Shown: positions 1 through 7,713 of the stretch, one piece after another
Position numbering within the stretch: position 1 is the first letter of the stretch
Layout of the letters: each line of letters starts with the position of its first letter
NCBI GenBank assembly: GCA_050732635.1
Contig: JBOHRE010000011.1
Coordinates: 1-52,719 of the forward strand
Direction of reading: 5' to 3'
Source of the DNA: JBOHRE01 sp050732635
Lineage (GTDB): Bacteria; Gemmatimonadota; Gemmatimonadetes; Longimicrobiales; RSA9
DNA length: 52,719 bases
The notes under the pieces: model-generated
What the model was told of the DNA's origin: nothing
Databases searched by the model: none
What the model saw: only the letters and a program-made list of their open reading frames with translations
Made by a program: the position numbers and the translations under genes

Positions 1-146
1 GAGCGGAAGCGCCGGCGTGGCCGGCGTGGCGGACGCGGGCGCCCACGCCGGGCCCGGGACGGCTCGCCCAGGCCGAGCGGTGCGCCAGAATCGGCCGGCT
101 CGCCCGAGGCATAGCTCCTGACCAGCGGTCGGGACACGAGGAGCAC
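1..146. other. Upstream intergenic region, no gene seen
   Basis: These bases hold no open frame I can support. The stretch is extremely GC-rich with short repeats of a GGCGTGGC-like word near its left edge. The end carries a purine-rich GAGGAG ribosome binding site at about 138-143 for the next gene. It could include the tail of a gene lying outside the window. Confidence 0.4.
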
Positions 147-929
147 ATGAAGCGATTGCCGACACTCGGACTCGTTGCGCTGCTCGCCGCGGCGACTGGC
201 GCGGCGGCGCAGACGGCGGAGCTCGCGCATGCGACGTCGCCCGGCCTGTACGCCGGCGAGCGGAGCGGCTACGCCGTGACGCTGGGCCCGTTCGGCACGG
301 TCGGCGAGGCGTCGATGGAAGTCGTCGGCCGCGAGACGATCCGCGATCGCAGCACGTACCGGCTCCGCTTCGACCTCGAGGGCGGCATCTGGTTCGCCAA
401 GGTCGACACGCGCATGGAGTCGTGGGTCGAGCCGAACACGTTCTCCGCCATGCGCTTCTTCCGCGATCAGCACGAGGTCAACTACAAGCGCCGGCAGACC
501 ATCGATTTCTTCCCGGACGAGATGCGCTGGCGTGCCAGCGACGGCACCAGCGGCGAGCTGGGCAGCGACCGGCCGCTCGACGACGTATCGTTCCTGTACT
601 ACGTGCGCCAGCTGCCGCTCGACGTCGGCGAGACCTACGTGCTCGAGCGCTACTTCAAGCCGGACGGCAATCCGGTCACGATCCGCGTCGTGCGCAAGGA
701 AACCATCACCGTGCCGGCCGGCAGGTTCGAGACGATCGTGATCCGCCCGGAGATCCGCACCAGCGGCCTGTTCAGCGAGGGCGGCGAGGCCGAGGTCTAC
801 TTCACCGACGATGACCGCCGCATCCTCGTGCAGCTCAAGTCGAAGGTGCCGATCGTCGGCAGCCTGACACTGAAGCTCAAGGCGTACACGCCCGGCGAGC
901 GTCCCACCTCGCTCGCCGACCGGCGCTGA
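147..929 (+). CDS. Secreted DUF3108-family protein
   Basis: This encodes a 260-residue exported protein. An N-terminal signal peptide is visible (MKRL start, hydrophobic stretch, AAAQ cleavage site near residue 22). The rest is a beta-rich domain with the pattern of DUF3108: a Y-x-V-x-x-G-P-x-G opening, a central segment with YYVRQLPLDVGETY, and a C-terminal VPAGRFETIVIRP block followed by a strand reporting on oligomer or lipid binding in related proteins. DUF3108 proteins are periplasmic and of unknown biochemical role. The start is supported by GAGGAG just upstream. The next gene begins 19 bases after the stop, so the two may be cotranscribed. Family assignment is by pattern recognition only. 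Confidence 0.75.
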   Translation: MKRLPTLGLVALLAAATGAAAQTAELAHATSPGLYAGERSGYAVTLGPFGTVGEASMEVVGRETIRDRSTYRLRFDLEGGIWFAKVDTRMESWVEPNTFSAMRFFRDQHEVNYKRRQTIDFFPDEMRWRASDGTSGELGSDRPLDDVSFLYYVRQLPLDVGETYVLERYFKPDGNPVTIRVVRKETITVPAGRFETIVIRPEIRTSGLFSEGGEAEVYFTDDDRRILVQLKSKVPIVGSLTLKLKAYTPGERPTSLADRR

Positions 930-948
930 GCTCGCCACGGCTCATGCG

Positions 949-1905
949 TTGAGCGACGCCGACCGCGAAGTCGACCTCCAGAAGATCCGCACCGTGCCCG
1001 TCCGTGCGCGGGCCAACAAGGTCGGCGCCGCCGACTTCGCGCGGCCGCCCGCCGACGACCGCTCGTTCCGCGCCTTCCTCGCCGCACTGCCCGACGTCCT
1101 CGAGGCGCGCAGCTTCCGCGCCGTCGTCGACGCGATCATCACGGCCGCGCGCGAGCAGCGCGCCGTGCTCTGCATGGTCGGCGGCCACGTCATCAAGACC
1201 GGGCTCGCGCCGATCCTGATCGCGCTCATGCGCCGCGGCGCGATCACGCACCTCGCGTCGAACGGCTCGGCCGTGATCCACGACTACGAGATCGCGCGCT
1301 GGGGCGGCACCTCCGAGGACGTCGAGGCCGGGCTCGCCGATGGCAGCTTCGGCATGGCCGAGGAGACCGGCCGCGACACGAACGACGCGATCCGCCGCGG
1401 CGCCGACCACGGCTGGGGCCTGGGCGAAGCGCTCGCCCGCGACCTCGAGGCGCGCGCCGACCTCGCCGAGCCCGAGCTGTCACTACTGCTCGCCGCGCGC
1501 CGCCTCGGCATCGGCTTCACCGCCCACGCCGCGATCGGCGCCGAGATCACGCACCAGCACCCCGCCGCCGATGGCGCCGCGATCGGCGCGACGTCGCTCA
1601 CCGACTTTCGCCGGCTCGCCGCACACCTCGAGCGCCTCGACGGCGGCGTCGTGCTCAACATCGGCTCCGCGGTCATCATGCCGGAAGTCTTCCTCAAGGC
1701 GCTGACCGTCTGCCGCAACCTGAACGGCGGCGCGCCGCGCGCGTTCACCGCCGCCGATTTCGACATGCAGCGCCACTATCGGCCTCGGATGAACGTGGTC
1801 GAGCGGCCGACCCGCTCCGGCGGTGGCACCGGCTACATGATCACCGGCCACCACGAGCTCATGGTGCCGCTGCTGGGCTGGGCGGTGCTGGACGGGCTGC
1901 GGTGA
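949..1905 (+). CDS. Deoxyhypusine synthase-like protein
   Basis: This 318-residue protein resembles the deoxyhypusine synthase fold family. It has an early GGHVIKTGL segment, then LASNGSAVIHDYEIA, a GGTSEDVE stretch, and a later part with ALTDFRRLA-like and VLNIGSAVIMPE elements. True deoxyhypusine synthase transfers an aminobutyl group from spermidine to a lysine of eIF5A, which bacteria lack, so the bacterial homologue is expected to act on another substrate; some bacterial relatives make homospermidine. I do not see a convincing equivalent of the catalytic lysine region, so no reaction is assigned. The start used is TTG at 949; an ATG at 944 is out of frame and hits a stop at once. The gene lies 19 bases after the DUF3108 gene. 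The family call is tentative. Confidence 0.5.
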   Translation: MSDADREVDLQKIRTVPVRARANKVGAADFARPPADDRSFRAFLAALPDVLEARSFRAVVDAIITAAREQRAVLCMVGGHVIKTGLAPILIALMRRGAITHLASNGSAVIHDYEIARWGGTSEDVEAGLADGSFGMAEETGRDTNDAIRRGADHGWGLGEALARDLEARADLAEPELSLLLAARRLGIGFTAHAAIGAEITHQHPAADGAAIGATSLTDFRRLAAHLERLDGGVVLNIGSAVIMPEVFLKALTVCRNLNGGAPRAFTAADFDMQRHYRPRMNVVERPTRSGGGTGYMITGHHELMVPLLGWAVLDGLR

Positions 1906-1935
1906 AGTTTGGTTGGTGGTTGGTACCTCCACTGC

Positions 1936-1963
1936 TTGACCCGTTAGGCCATTTCCTTATATT
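1936..1963 (+). promoter_or_regulatory. Sigma-70-type promoter for the tRNA genes
   Basis: A TTGACC -35 element at 1936-1941 and a TATATT -10 element at 1958-1963 are separated by 16 bases. Transcription would begin near 1970, about 40 bases before tRNA-Glu. This is one of the clearest promoters in the window; its AT-rich -10 stands out against the local GC content. Confidence 0.6.
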
Positions 1964-1974
1964 TCAACATGGTT

Positions 1975-2004
1975 CCGCGGCGCCGCACGGCCGCGGCCTT
2001 TTTG
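1975..2004 (+). terminator. GC hairpin followed by five T, ahead of tRNA-Glu
   Basis: Arms CCGCGGC (1975-1981) and GCCGCGG (1990-1996) pair perfectly around an 8-base loop and are followed by CCTTTTTG. It looks like an intrinsic terminator. It lies between the promoter at 1936-1963 and the tRNA, so it could instead be a leader structure or processing signal. Alternatively it ends the upstream deoxyhypusine-synthase-like transcript. Confidence 0.45.
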
Positions 2005-2010
2005 TCTGCG

Positions 2011-2083
2011 GCCCCCATCGTCTAGTGGCCTAGGACATCTGGTTCTCAGCCAGAAAACCGGGGTTCGATTCCCCGTGGGGGTA
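2011..2083 (+). tRNA. tRNA-Glu (anticodon CTC)
   Basis: The 73 bases fold as a complete tRNA. The acceptor arm is GCCCCCA paired with TGGGGGT (first pair G-U), and the D arm has GTC/GAC with a TAGTGGCC loop. The anticodon stem TCTGG/CCAGA has loop TTCTCAG, giving CTC at 2045-2047. The T arm is CGGGG/CCCCG with TTCGATT. Discriminator A is at 2083; no CCA is encoded. It reads GAG codons for glutamate. Confidence 0.95.
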
Positions 2084-2148
2084 CTCGGACGGCCGACGGG
2101 AGGGCGCGAGGGGCCCGCGCTCGGGCCTTCCGCAGGTATCGGCATTTT

Positions 2149-2163
2149 TGTACAACTTGTACA
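2149..2163. promoter_or_regulatory. Perfect 15-bp palindrome between the two tRNAs
   Basis: The site TGTACAACTTGTACA is a perfect 7-1-7 palindrome centred on base 2156, in an otherwise featureless 124-base spacer between tRNA-Glu and tRNA-Val. The same core occurs twice near 51.5 kb. Its size and symmetry fit an operator for a dimeric repressor. No adjacent integrase or phage gene supports an attachment site. Confidence 0.5.
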
Positions 2164-2207
2164 TGAGACCGCCGGCCGACTGCGGGTTGCGCCAGCGGGC
2201 CCAACGA

Positions 2208-2281
<74 letters not shown>

Positions 2282-2283
2282 TC

Positions 2284-2326
2284 AACGCCGTCAGTCTTTG
2301 CAGGGCAACGCGTTACGGCGTTTTGT
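2284..2326 (+). terminator. Intrinsic terminator after tRNA-Val
   Basis: Perfect 8-bp arms AACGCCGT (2284-2291) and ACGGCGTT (2315-2322) enclose a 23-base loop and run into a TTTTGTTCT tract. It sits immediately behind tRNA-Val and should end the tRNA transcript. The 130 bases from here to the permease stop at 2456 hold nothing else I can support. Confidence 0.65.
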
Positions 2327-2455
2327 TCTGCCCTTCGTCATCGTCACGTTCCATTTCCATATCTGATCGGTGCCGATCGAGGCTGACCTGATACAGTGGA
2401 TCCGGCCTCAGAAGGGAGTGTCGGATGAGCGGCGGAGAGGAGCAGGCTCATCGGA

Positions 2456-5005
2456 TCACTCCGCCTGCAGAGTCCTGGCGGGGTCGACGCGGGCGGCCCG
2501 ACGGGCGGGGAGCCAGGAAGCGCCGAGGGCGGCGGCCGCGAAAAGGAGGGGGGCCACGACGAAGGTGACGGGGTCGTTCGGGGCGACGCCGTACAGCATG
2601 CCGGCCATGGCGCGCGTCGCCAGGAGAGCCACGGCGAGCCCCACGCCGAGGCCGATGGCGACGAGAACGACGCTGCGGCCGACGGTGAGGCGAACCAGGT
2701 CGGCGGCGCGGGCGCCGAGTGCCATGCGGAGTCCCAGCTCGGGCAGACGCTGCCGCGCGGCCTGGGCCGTGACGCTCGTGGGGTCGCCGCCGGGCGCGAC
2801 CCGGGCGTAGAGGTGCATCTGCCGGTCGAAGGTCTGGCCGAACGGCTCGATCAGCTCGATCTGGGCCGGCATGGCGATCTCGCTCTGCCGCTCGTTGCCG
2901 ACCACACCCACGATCGTGCGCCACCGGCTGACATGGACACGGCCCTCACCAATAGCCACCGACGTCGAATCGGGGACGCGGTCCGTCGTGATCCGCTGCC
3001 CCACCGGGTCCTCGCCGGGGAAGTACTGCCGGGCCAGGGCCTCGTTGATGAGCGCGACCGGCTCGCCGCGGAGCTCGTCCCACGGCTCGGTGAAGACGTC
3101 GGCATCGGTGAAGGCGCGGCCGGCCAGGAGCGGGACGCCCATGATCTCGAGGTAGCCCGGCGTCATGCTCCGCCGGACGACCTCGGTGCCGTACTCGTCC
3201 GGAGCGCGGCCGGCGATGAAGAAGTCGCTGGTGAAGCCCCGATCGCGGAGCGGGAGTGTGGAAGACGCGGCGACCGACTCGACGCCCGGGAGGGCACGGA
3301 CGCGGGCCAGGACCTCGTCGTAGAAAGCCATCACCGCCGGCGGTCCCCGATACCGCGCGCCGGGGAGGCTCAGCGTGATGGCCACCACGCCGTCCGGGTC
3401 GAAGCCGGGGTCGACCTGCCGGAGCTCCGTGATGCTCCGGACCAGGAGCCCGGCGCCCAACACGAGCACCACCGCGAGCGCCACCTCGGCGACGACCAGC
3501 CCGCCGACCGCCCGTCCGGCCCGCCGCCCCGCGTCCCCGCTCCGCCCCGCCTGGCGCAGCACCTCGCCCGGCCCGGCACGGCGGGTAAGGAGGGCCGGGA
3601 AGAGGCCGAACAGCACGGCGGCCGCGGCCGTCGCCGCGATCGCGAATGCGATGACGCCTGCGTCCACCGGAAACGAGGTGACCCGCAGCAGACCCTCCGG
3701 CTGGAACCGCTCCAGGAGCCGCGTACCGGCGATCCCCAGCGCGATGCCGACCAGCCCGCCCAGCGCGGCGAGGACGAGGCTCTCGGTGAGCATCTGGCGC
3801 ACGAGACGGCCGCGCCGGGCGCCCAGGGCCGACCGGACCGCGAGGTCGCGGCGACGGCCGGAAGCGCGGACCAGCATCAGGTTTCCCACGTTCGCGCAGG
3901 CGATCAGAAGCAGGAGCCCCACGGCGCCGAGCAGGACCAGGAGCGGGGTCCGCGTGTCTCCGAGCAGGAAGTCGTGGAGGGGCGACATCCCGGCGCCGAT
4001 GAGCCGGTTCAGCTCCGGGTGCTCCCGTTCGAGCTGCGCGGCCACGCTGCGTAGCTCGGCCGCCGCCAGCTCCGGCGCGGTCCCCGGCGCGAGCCTGGCG
4101 ATGGGCCGGATGAAGTGCCCCCGGCGGAACCACTCGTGGTACTCCTCGGGCCAGCCGAACGGCGCCCACAGGTCCACGTCGTCCGTGGGAAACGCGAACC
4201 CCTCCGGCATCACGCCGACGATTCGGGCCGGCCCATCGTTCACCCGGACCGCTCGTCCGACGACATCGGCGTCGCCCCCGAACACGGTGCGCCACGTCGC
4301 CGCGCTCAGGATCAGCGGCGTCTCGCCCGCGCGCCACGTCGCGCCAGCCCAATTCTCCGCTTCCGTGAAGTCGCGGCCCAGCATCGGGCGGACGCCGAGC
4401 ATGGAGAAGAAGCCGCCGGTCACCCGGGTCTCCTCCAGGACCAGCGGCTGCTCGAGGCCCGTCAGCGTCACCTGCCACGGGGACGGGTCGTATGCCTCCA
4501 CGTCCGCGAACGACGAGACCCGCTCCTTCCAGTCCAGGTAGTTCGCCGGCGCCGCCATCTCCCGCTCCCACCCCTTCTCCGGGTTCGACTCCCACAGCAT
4601 GTACAGGCTCCCGGGCTCCGAGAACGGAAGCGGCCTCAGGATCACCGCGCGGACGGCCGAGAAGATCGCCGTCGTCGCACCGATGCCCAGCGCGAGCACC
4701 AGCACCGCGGTCAGCGTGAACCCCGGCGCCCGCGCGAACGAGCGGAACGCGAGCCGGACGTCCCGGACGGCGTCCTCCAGGGGCCGGACGCCGCGGGCGT
4801 CCTGAAACTCCTCCCGGGTCCGCTCCACGCCCCCGAGCTTCAGGCGCGCTAGACGACGAGCCTCGCGCCGGCTCAGCCCCCGCTGCACGTTCGCCTCTTC
4901 TTCCATCTCCAGGTGGAAGCGGAGCTCCTCCTCCAGCTCACGCTCCTCACGTCCGCGGAACAGAAGCGACGCCAGCCGCGCGCGCACCTCCGCGAGCCAC
5001 CTCAT
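2456..5005 (-). CDS. ADOP-type (MacB/FtsX) permease with prefix domain
   Basis: This 849-residue membrane protein belongs to the orphan duplicated MacB/FtsX permeases common in Acidobacteria and Gemmatimonadota. It starts with a permease prefix domain (residues about 1-80, helical and charged) and a first transmembrane helix (LTAVLVLALGIGATTAI). Next come a MacB periplasmic domain and a first FtsX domain containing LLLLIACANVGNLMLVRASGR. A second periplasmic domain and a second FtsX domain follow, ending LGASWLPARRAARVDPA. No ATPase is encoded beside it, as is usual. The second FtsX domain seems to lack its first helix: the chain passes from a GGDPTSV segment almost directly into ELGLRMALGA. 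The ATG at 5003-5005 overlaps the PadR stop as ATGA, with GGAGGT 5 bases upstream. The longer frame to 5263 merely overlaps PadR and is rejected as the start. Confidence 0.85.
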   Translation of the reverse strand: MRWLAEVRARLASLLFRGREERELEEELRFHLEMEEEANVQRGLSRREARRLARLKLGGVERTREEFQDARGVRPLEDAVRDVRLAFRSFARAPGFTLTAVLVLALGIGATTAIFSAVRAVILRPLPFSEPGSLYMLWESNPEKGWEREMAAPANYLDWKERVSSFADVEAYDPSPWQVTLTGLEQPLVLEETRVTGGFFSMLGVRPMLGRDFTEAENWAGATWRAGETPLILSAATWRTVFGGDADVVGRAVRVNDGPARIVGVMPEGFAFPTDDVDLWAPFGWPEEYHEWFRRGHFIRPIARLAPGTAPELAAAELRSVAAQLEREHPELNRLIGAGMSPLHDFLLGDTRTPLLVLLGAVGLLLLIACANVGNLMLVRASGRRRDLAVRSALGARRGRLVRQMLTESLVLAALGGLVGIALGIAGTRLLERFQPEGLLRVTSFPVDAGVIAFAIAATAAAAVLFGLFPALLTRRAGPGEVLRQAGRSGDAGRRAGRAVGGLVVAEVALAVVLVLGAGLLVRSITELRQVDPGFDPDGVVAITLSLPGARYRGPPAVMAFYDEVLARVRALPGVESVAASSTLPLRDRGFTSDFFIAGRAPDEYGTEVVRRSMTPGYLEIMGVPLLAGRAFTDADVFTEPWDELRGEPVALINEALARQYFPGEDPVGQRITTDRVPDSTSVAIGEGRVHVSRWRTIVGVVGNERQSEIAMPAQIELIEPFGQTFDRQMHLYARVAPGGDPTSVTAQAARQRLPELGLRMALGARAADLVRLTVGRSVVLVAIGLGVGLAVALLATRAMAGMLYGVAPNDPVTFVVAPLLFAAAALGASWLPARRAARVDPARTLQAE

Positions 5006-5340
5006 GCGACACCTCCGGCCCAATCGAGAACCTGGAATACCGCCCCGGCCGACCGCTCCCACTCCGCCCGCTCGATCGCCAGCTGCTTCTCGCCCGCCTT
5101 CGTGAGCATGTAGTAGCGCGCCCGGCGGTTGTTCTCCGTCGCACGCCACTCCGAGCGGATCCACCCCTTGCGCTTCATCCGCTGGAGCGCGGGATAGAGC
5201 GAGCCCTGGTTCACCTGGAACACGTCGCTCGACATCTGCTGGATCCGCTGCGCGATGCCCCACCCGTGCATCGCCTCGAGCGAGAGGGTCTTGAGCACCA
5301 GGAGCTCGAGCGTCCCCTGGACGAGGCTGGATTCCGCCAT
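5002..5340 (-). CDS. PadR-family transcriptional regulator
   Basis: This 112-residue winged-helix repressor has the PadR pattern: LVQGTLELLVLKTL, then MHGWGIAQRIQ, a VNQGSLYPALQRM recognition region, and RRARYYMLTKAGEKQL forming the wing. It begins MAESSL at 5340 with AAAGGAGA seven bases upstream; a longer frame reaching 5574 has no matching family sequence. Its stop overlaps the permease start by four bases, so the two are translationally coupled. PadR genes next to this kind of permease normally repress their own operon. The ligand is unknown. Confidence 0.88.
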   Translation of the reverse strand: MAESSLVQGTLELLVLKTLSLEAMHGWGIAQRIQQMSSDVFQVNQGSLYPALQRMKRKGWIRSEWRATENNRRARYYMLTKAGEKQLAIERAEWERSAGAVFQVLDWAGGVA

Positions 5341-5604
5341 TTCGGCCTCTCCTTTCGACTGCCTGAAGAAGAAGTGCGATCTCTCCTTCAGATTGTCAAG
5401 AGGAATACTACCATTGCACGACGGGAGGAAAACGGCCGAATGGCGATGTCCGCTTGCTGCACACCAGCAGCGACACTGCACCTCGGGGGCTCGACTCTTG
5501 CGGCGCGCGCCGCCGCACCGTGGGCACTGCACCCCGCCGATTTGCCCGCGGGCGGCCGGATGCCGGTCGAGCATCCGGGCTTCGCCTCAACACAGGAGGT
5601 TTCG

Positions 5605-6579
5605 ATGCGTCTGGTACCGAAGGCCGTCGCAGCGGTCGCGCTCGGGCTCGTCGCCGCCTGCGCTGACTCGCCGGTCACCCCCGCGCCGGAGCTGGTACCA
5701 CCCGATGCGCTCCAGTCGGAGACGGTCGTGATCGATGGCGAGGAGGTGGAGGCGCAGCGGCCGCTACTCGACGTCACCGACTGGGACGATGCCCGCGAGC
5801 TCATCGACCTCGAAGTGCTCACGCCGGAGGCCGCGAGCGACATCGGCACCGGCTCGGCGATCGTGATCACGATTCCCGATGAAGGGCGCTTCGGCTGCAC
5901 CGCGAACTTCATCTGGGAGGCCCGCGGCCGCTTCTATCTGGGATCGGCCGGCCATTGCTTCCTGCCCGGCAGCGCGACTGCGACACACGGCGCCGGCGCC
6001 GATTACGACGCGTCGGGCGTGGTCGTGGAAGTCTGCGTCGAGGATTGCGAGGGCAACTTCCGGACGAACCTGCTGGTTGGGCGCTGGGTCCGGCTCGCCG
6101 GGGTCGCGTACGCGCGGCAGCAGAACGAGGCCGGCAGCGGCGTCGGCCACGACTTCGGCGTGGTCGAGGTCCCGAAGAAGATCGCGGAAGTGATCCGGCC
6201 GGCGATGCCCGTCTGGGGCGGACCGACTGGCGAGGACGACCTGCTGTTGGGCGAGCACGGCTGCCACTACGGCCACGGGCTGATCGTCGGCGAGACCTTC
6301 CTGACCAAGGCACGCACCGGCCTTGGCGGCGTCTGGACCGATGAATGGTGGGCCGGCGACTTCGCGGGCTCGCCCGGCGACTCCGGATCCGGCATGGTAC
6401 AGTGCGAGCCCGTAGTCGCCACCTTCGAGGGGCGCGGCGCCATCGGCGTTCTGACGCACCTGGGCGTCGGTTTCGATACCTCCACCGGCGGGACGGGGCT
6501 GATCCTCGGCACTACCCTCCCGCGAGCCATCGAGATGGCGCGGGAAGCGAACCTCAAGCTCTCGCTCCTCCTGCAGTAG
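5605..6579 (+). CDS. Trypsin-like serine protease lipoprotein
   Basis: This encodes 324 residues beginning MRLVPK, with a lipobox VAAC (Cys19), so the protein should be a surface or periplasmic lipoprotein. A chymotrypsin-fold catalytic triad is visible: His117 in GSAGHC, Asp183 in HDFGVVEV and Ser260 in SPGDSGSGM. Cysteine pairs around the His and the middle of the chain suggest disulfides. Strong ribosome binding site AGGAGGT lies four bases before the ATG. The open frame extends upstream to 5266, but that part overlaps the divergent PadR gene and carries no signal peptide. The gene is divergent from padR and ends in a strong hairpin. The substrate is unknown. Confidence 0.82.
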   Translation: MRLVPKAVAAVALGLVAACADSPVTPAPELVPPDALQSETVVIDGEEVEAQRPLLDVTDWDDARELIDLEVLTPEAASDIGTGSAIVITIPDEGRFGCTANFIWEARGRFYLGSAGHCFLPGSATATHGAGADYDASGVVVEVCVEDCEGNFRTNLLVGRWVRLAGVAYARQQNEAGSGVGHDFGVVEVPKKIAEVIRPAMPVWGGPTGEDDLLLGEHGCHYGHGLIVGETFLTKARTGLGGVWTDEWWAGDFAGSPGDSGSGMVQCEPVVATFEGRGAIGVLTHLGVGFDTSTGGTGLILGTTLPRAIEMAREANLKLSLLLQ

Positions 6580-6592
6580 CCGTCTCGAGCCC

Positions 6593-6627
6593 GGCAGGTC
6601 GCGGCGCCACGCGGCGCCCGACCTGCC
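6593..6627 (+). terminator. Strong hairpin after the protease gene
   Basis: Arms GGCAGGTCG and CGACCTGCC extend inward through GGCGCC/GGCGCC with one bulged C, giving about 15 pairs around the loop ACGC. There is no T tract. It lies between the protease stop and the convergent DsrE-like gene, so it could stop transcription from both sides or act as an RNA-stabilising end. Confidence 0.5.
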
Positions 6628-6656
6628 AGCTCACGCCGTAGCTCGGCCGCGGGCGC

Positions 6657-7020
6657 TCAGATCGTAACCACTCGGTCCACCGCGACGACCCGCTCCGCGA
6701 ACTCCTTGGGCGTACTGAAGCGTGCGTTCTTGCCTTTCAGATCGGATTCGGAGACCCCCCCGGGCCTTTGCGCACCCGCCTCAAACGAAGATGTCGACAG
6801 CGCCTTCGACGCATTTCGCCAGCAGTTCGGTGAGTGGCGGCACGCCGACGCCGCGAACCTGCTCCGCGACCTCGTTCTTCATCAGGTAACTGGCCTCGGC
6901 AATCAGAGTGATCTGCGCCTTGTGGCCGGCCTCGACCGCGCCCAGTGCAAGGTGGAACGGCACACTCGCCCGAGTGGGATCGTCGCTGCCGAAGGTGCTG
7001 GCGTAGAGAATCGTTGCCAT
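6657..7020 (-). pseudogene. DsrE-like gene with TGA at a Cys codon and a frameshift
   Basis: The first 79 codons (MATILYASTFGSDD onward, including EASYLMKNEVAEQV and GVPPLTELLAKCV) are a good DsrE/DsrF-fold protein, a small soluble sulfur-relay family. At the position where relatives have the first Cys of a CGGC motif there is TGA (6781-6783), followed directly by GGC GGG TGC. Past it, a run of seven G (minus strand; C at 6755-6761) has one base too many. Removing one G restores KARGVSESDLKGKNARF and a normal C-terminus ending VVTI at the stop 6657-6659. A premature stop plus an indel makes a pseudogene the simple reading. If the homopolymer base is an assembly error, the TGA could encode selenocysteine. 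The ATG at 7020 has GGAG upstream. Confidence 0.65.
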
Positions 7021-7067
7021 AGGTCGGCTCCGGTCGGTTGCCGTGGTAGGATGTCGCAGATCGAGCC

Positions 7068-7096
7068 ATTGTAAGAGCGCAGCCGCGGCTGGACAA
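7068..7096 (-). promoter_or_regulatory. Promoter for the DsrE-like gene
   Basis: On the minus strand a TTGTCC -35 (7096-7091) and a TACAAT -10 (7073-7068) are separated by 17 bases. The predicted transcription start lies about 40 bases before the DsrE-like ATG at 7020. A well-formed promoter argues that the gene was recently, or still is, expressed. Confidence 0.55.
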
Positions 7097-7121
7097 TGGC
7101 AGCGTGAGCTCTCTCTACGAA

Positions 7122-7601
7122 TCAGTTCGGACTTCGCCGTAGTCGCCCCATCGCCGCCAGGTCCATCCGAATCTGAAGTGGCTCGGCATCTTCCGACATG
7201 AGCTCACCGCGGAACGCGCCAATGTGTACATGTGGATGGAAGGATGATCCGTTGTTTCCGATTCGGGCGACGGGCTCGCCGGCTCGAACTGTGTCTCCCT
7301 CGGAAACCAACACCTCTCGAACATGGACATATGCCACTTGCACGGCTGTAGGATCATCATCGAATCCACGCCGAAACAGGATCGCACTGGATCGACCCTC
7401 ACCACGCACGCCAGGAACCGTAGAGTTGGGATTGATGTGCACGATCAGGACGACCCCATCGAACGGGGCGAGAAGCGGTTCGCGCCAACTATGCCAATCC
7501 TCGTTCCGAGTCCCGTCTCCTTTGTACAACGAGGCCAGGTTGCCATTGGGGCCACCGTTCCGTCGAACGACCACGCAATCAGCACCGAGCGCGTCGGGCA
7601 C
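7122..7601 (-). CDS. M23-like (LytM fold) domain protein, N-terminus uncertain
   Basis: This 159-residue frame carries the C-terminal signature of M23/LytM peptidase-like domains: LLAPFDGVV, then VAYVHVREVLV with EGDTVRAGEPVARIGNNG, and the HPHVHIGAF strand that holds the HxH metal ligands. The first HxxxD ligand is not obvious, so it may be a non-catalytic carbohydrate-binding version. The listed start is a GTG without a convincing ribosome binding site. The same frame stays open upstream to 7718 and reads like family sequence (an HPPISAPFQCSEHA stretch) but has no ATG, GTG or TTG. The true start, and perhaps a signal peptide, is missing or hidden by a frameshift. It lies directly behind the frameshifted DUF1801 gene. 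Confidence 0.5.
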   Translation of the reverse strand: MPDALGADCVVVRRNGGPNGNLASLYKGDGTRNEDWHSWREPLLAPFDGVVLIVHINPNSTVPGVRGEGRSSAILFRRGFDDDPTAVQVAYVHVREVLVSEGDTVRAGEPVARIGNNGSSFHPHVHIGAFRGELMSEDAEPLQIRMDLAAMGRLRRSPN

Positions 7602-7713
7602 GTGATCTTCGGCACCGAGTGCGTGCTCCGAACACTGGAAAGGCGCAGAGATCGGTGGATGAATCGTGAATGCTTCATGCCATCTCCCGTCTTTGTGTGC
7701 TCGTTGCCAGTTC

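Noticed and set aside
2813..4541. Large plus-strand frames over the ADOP permease
   Set aside because: They are composition-driven shadows; the minus strand carries the family sequence throughout.
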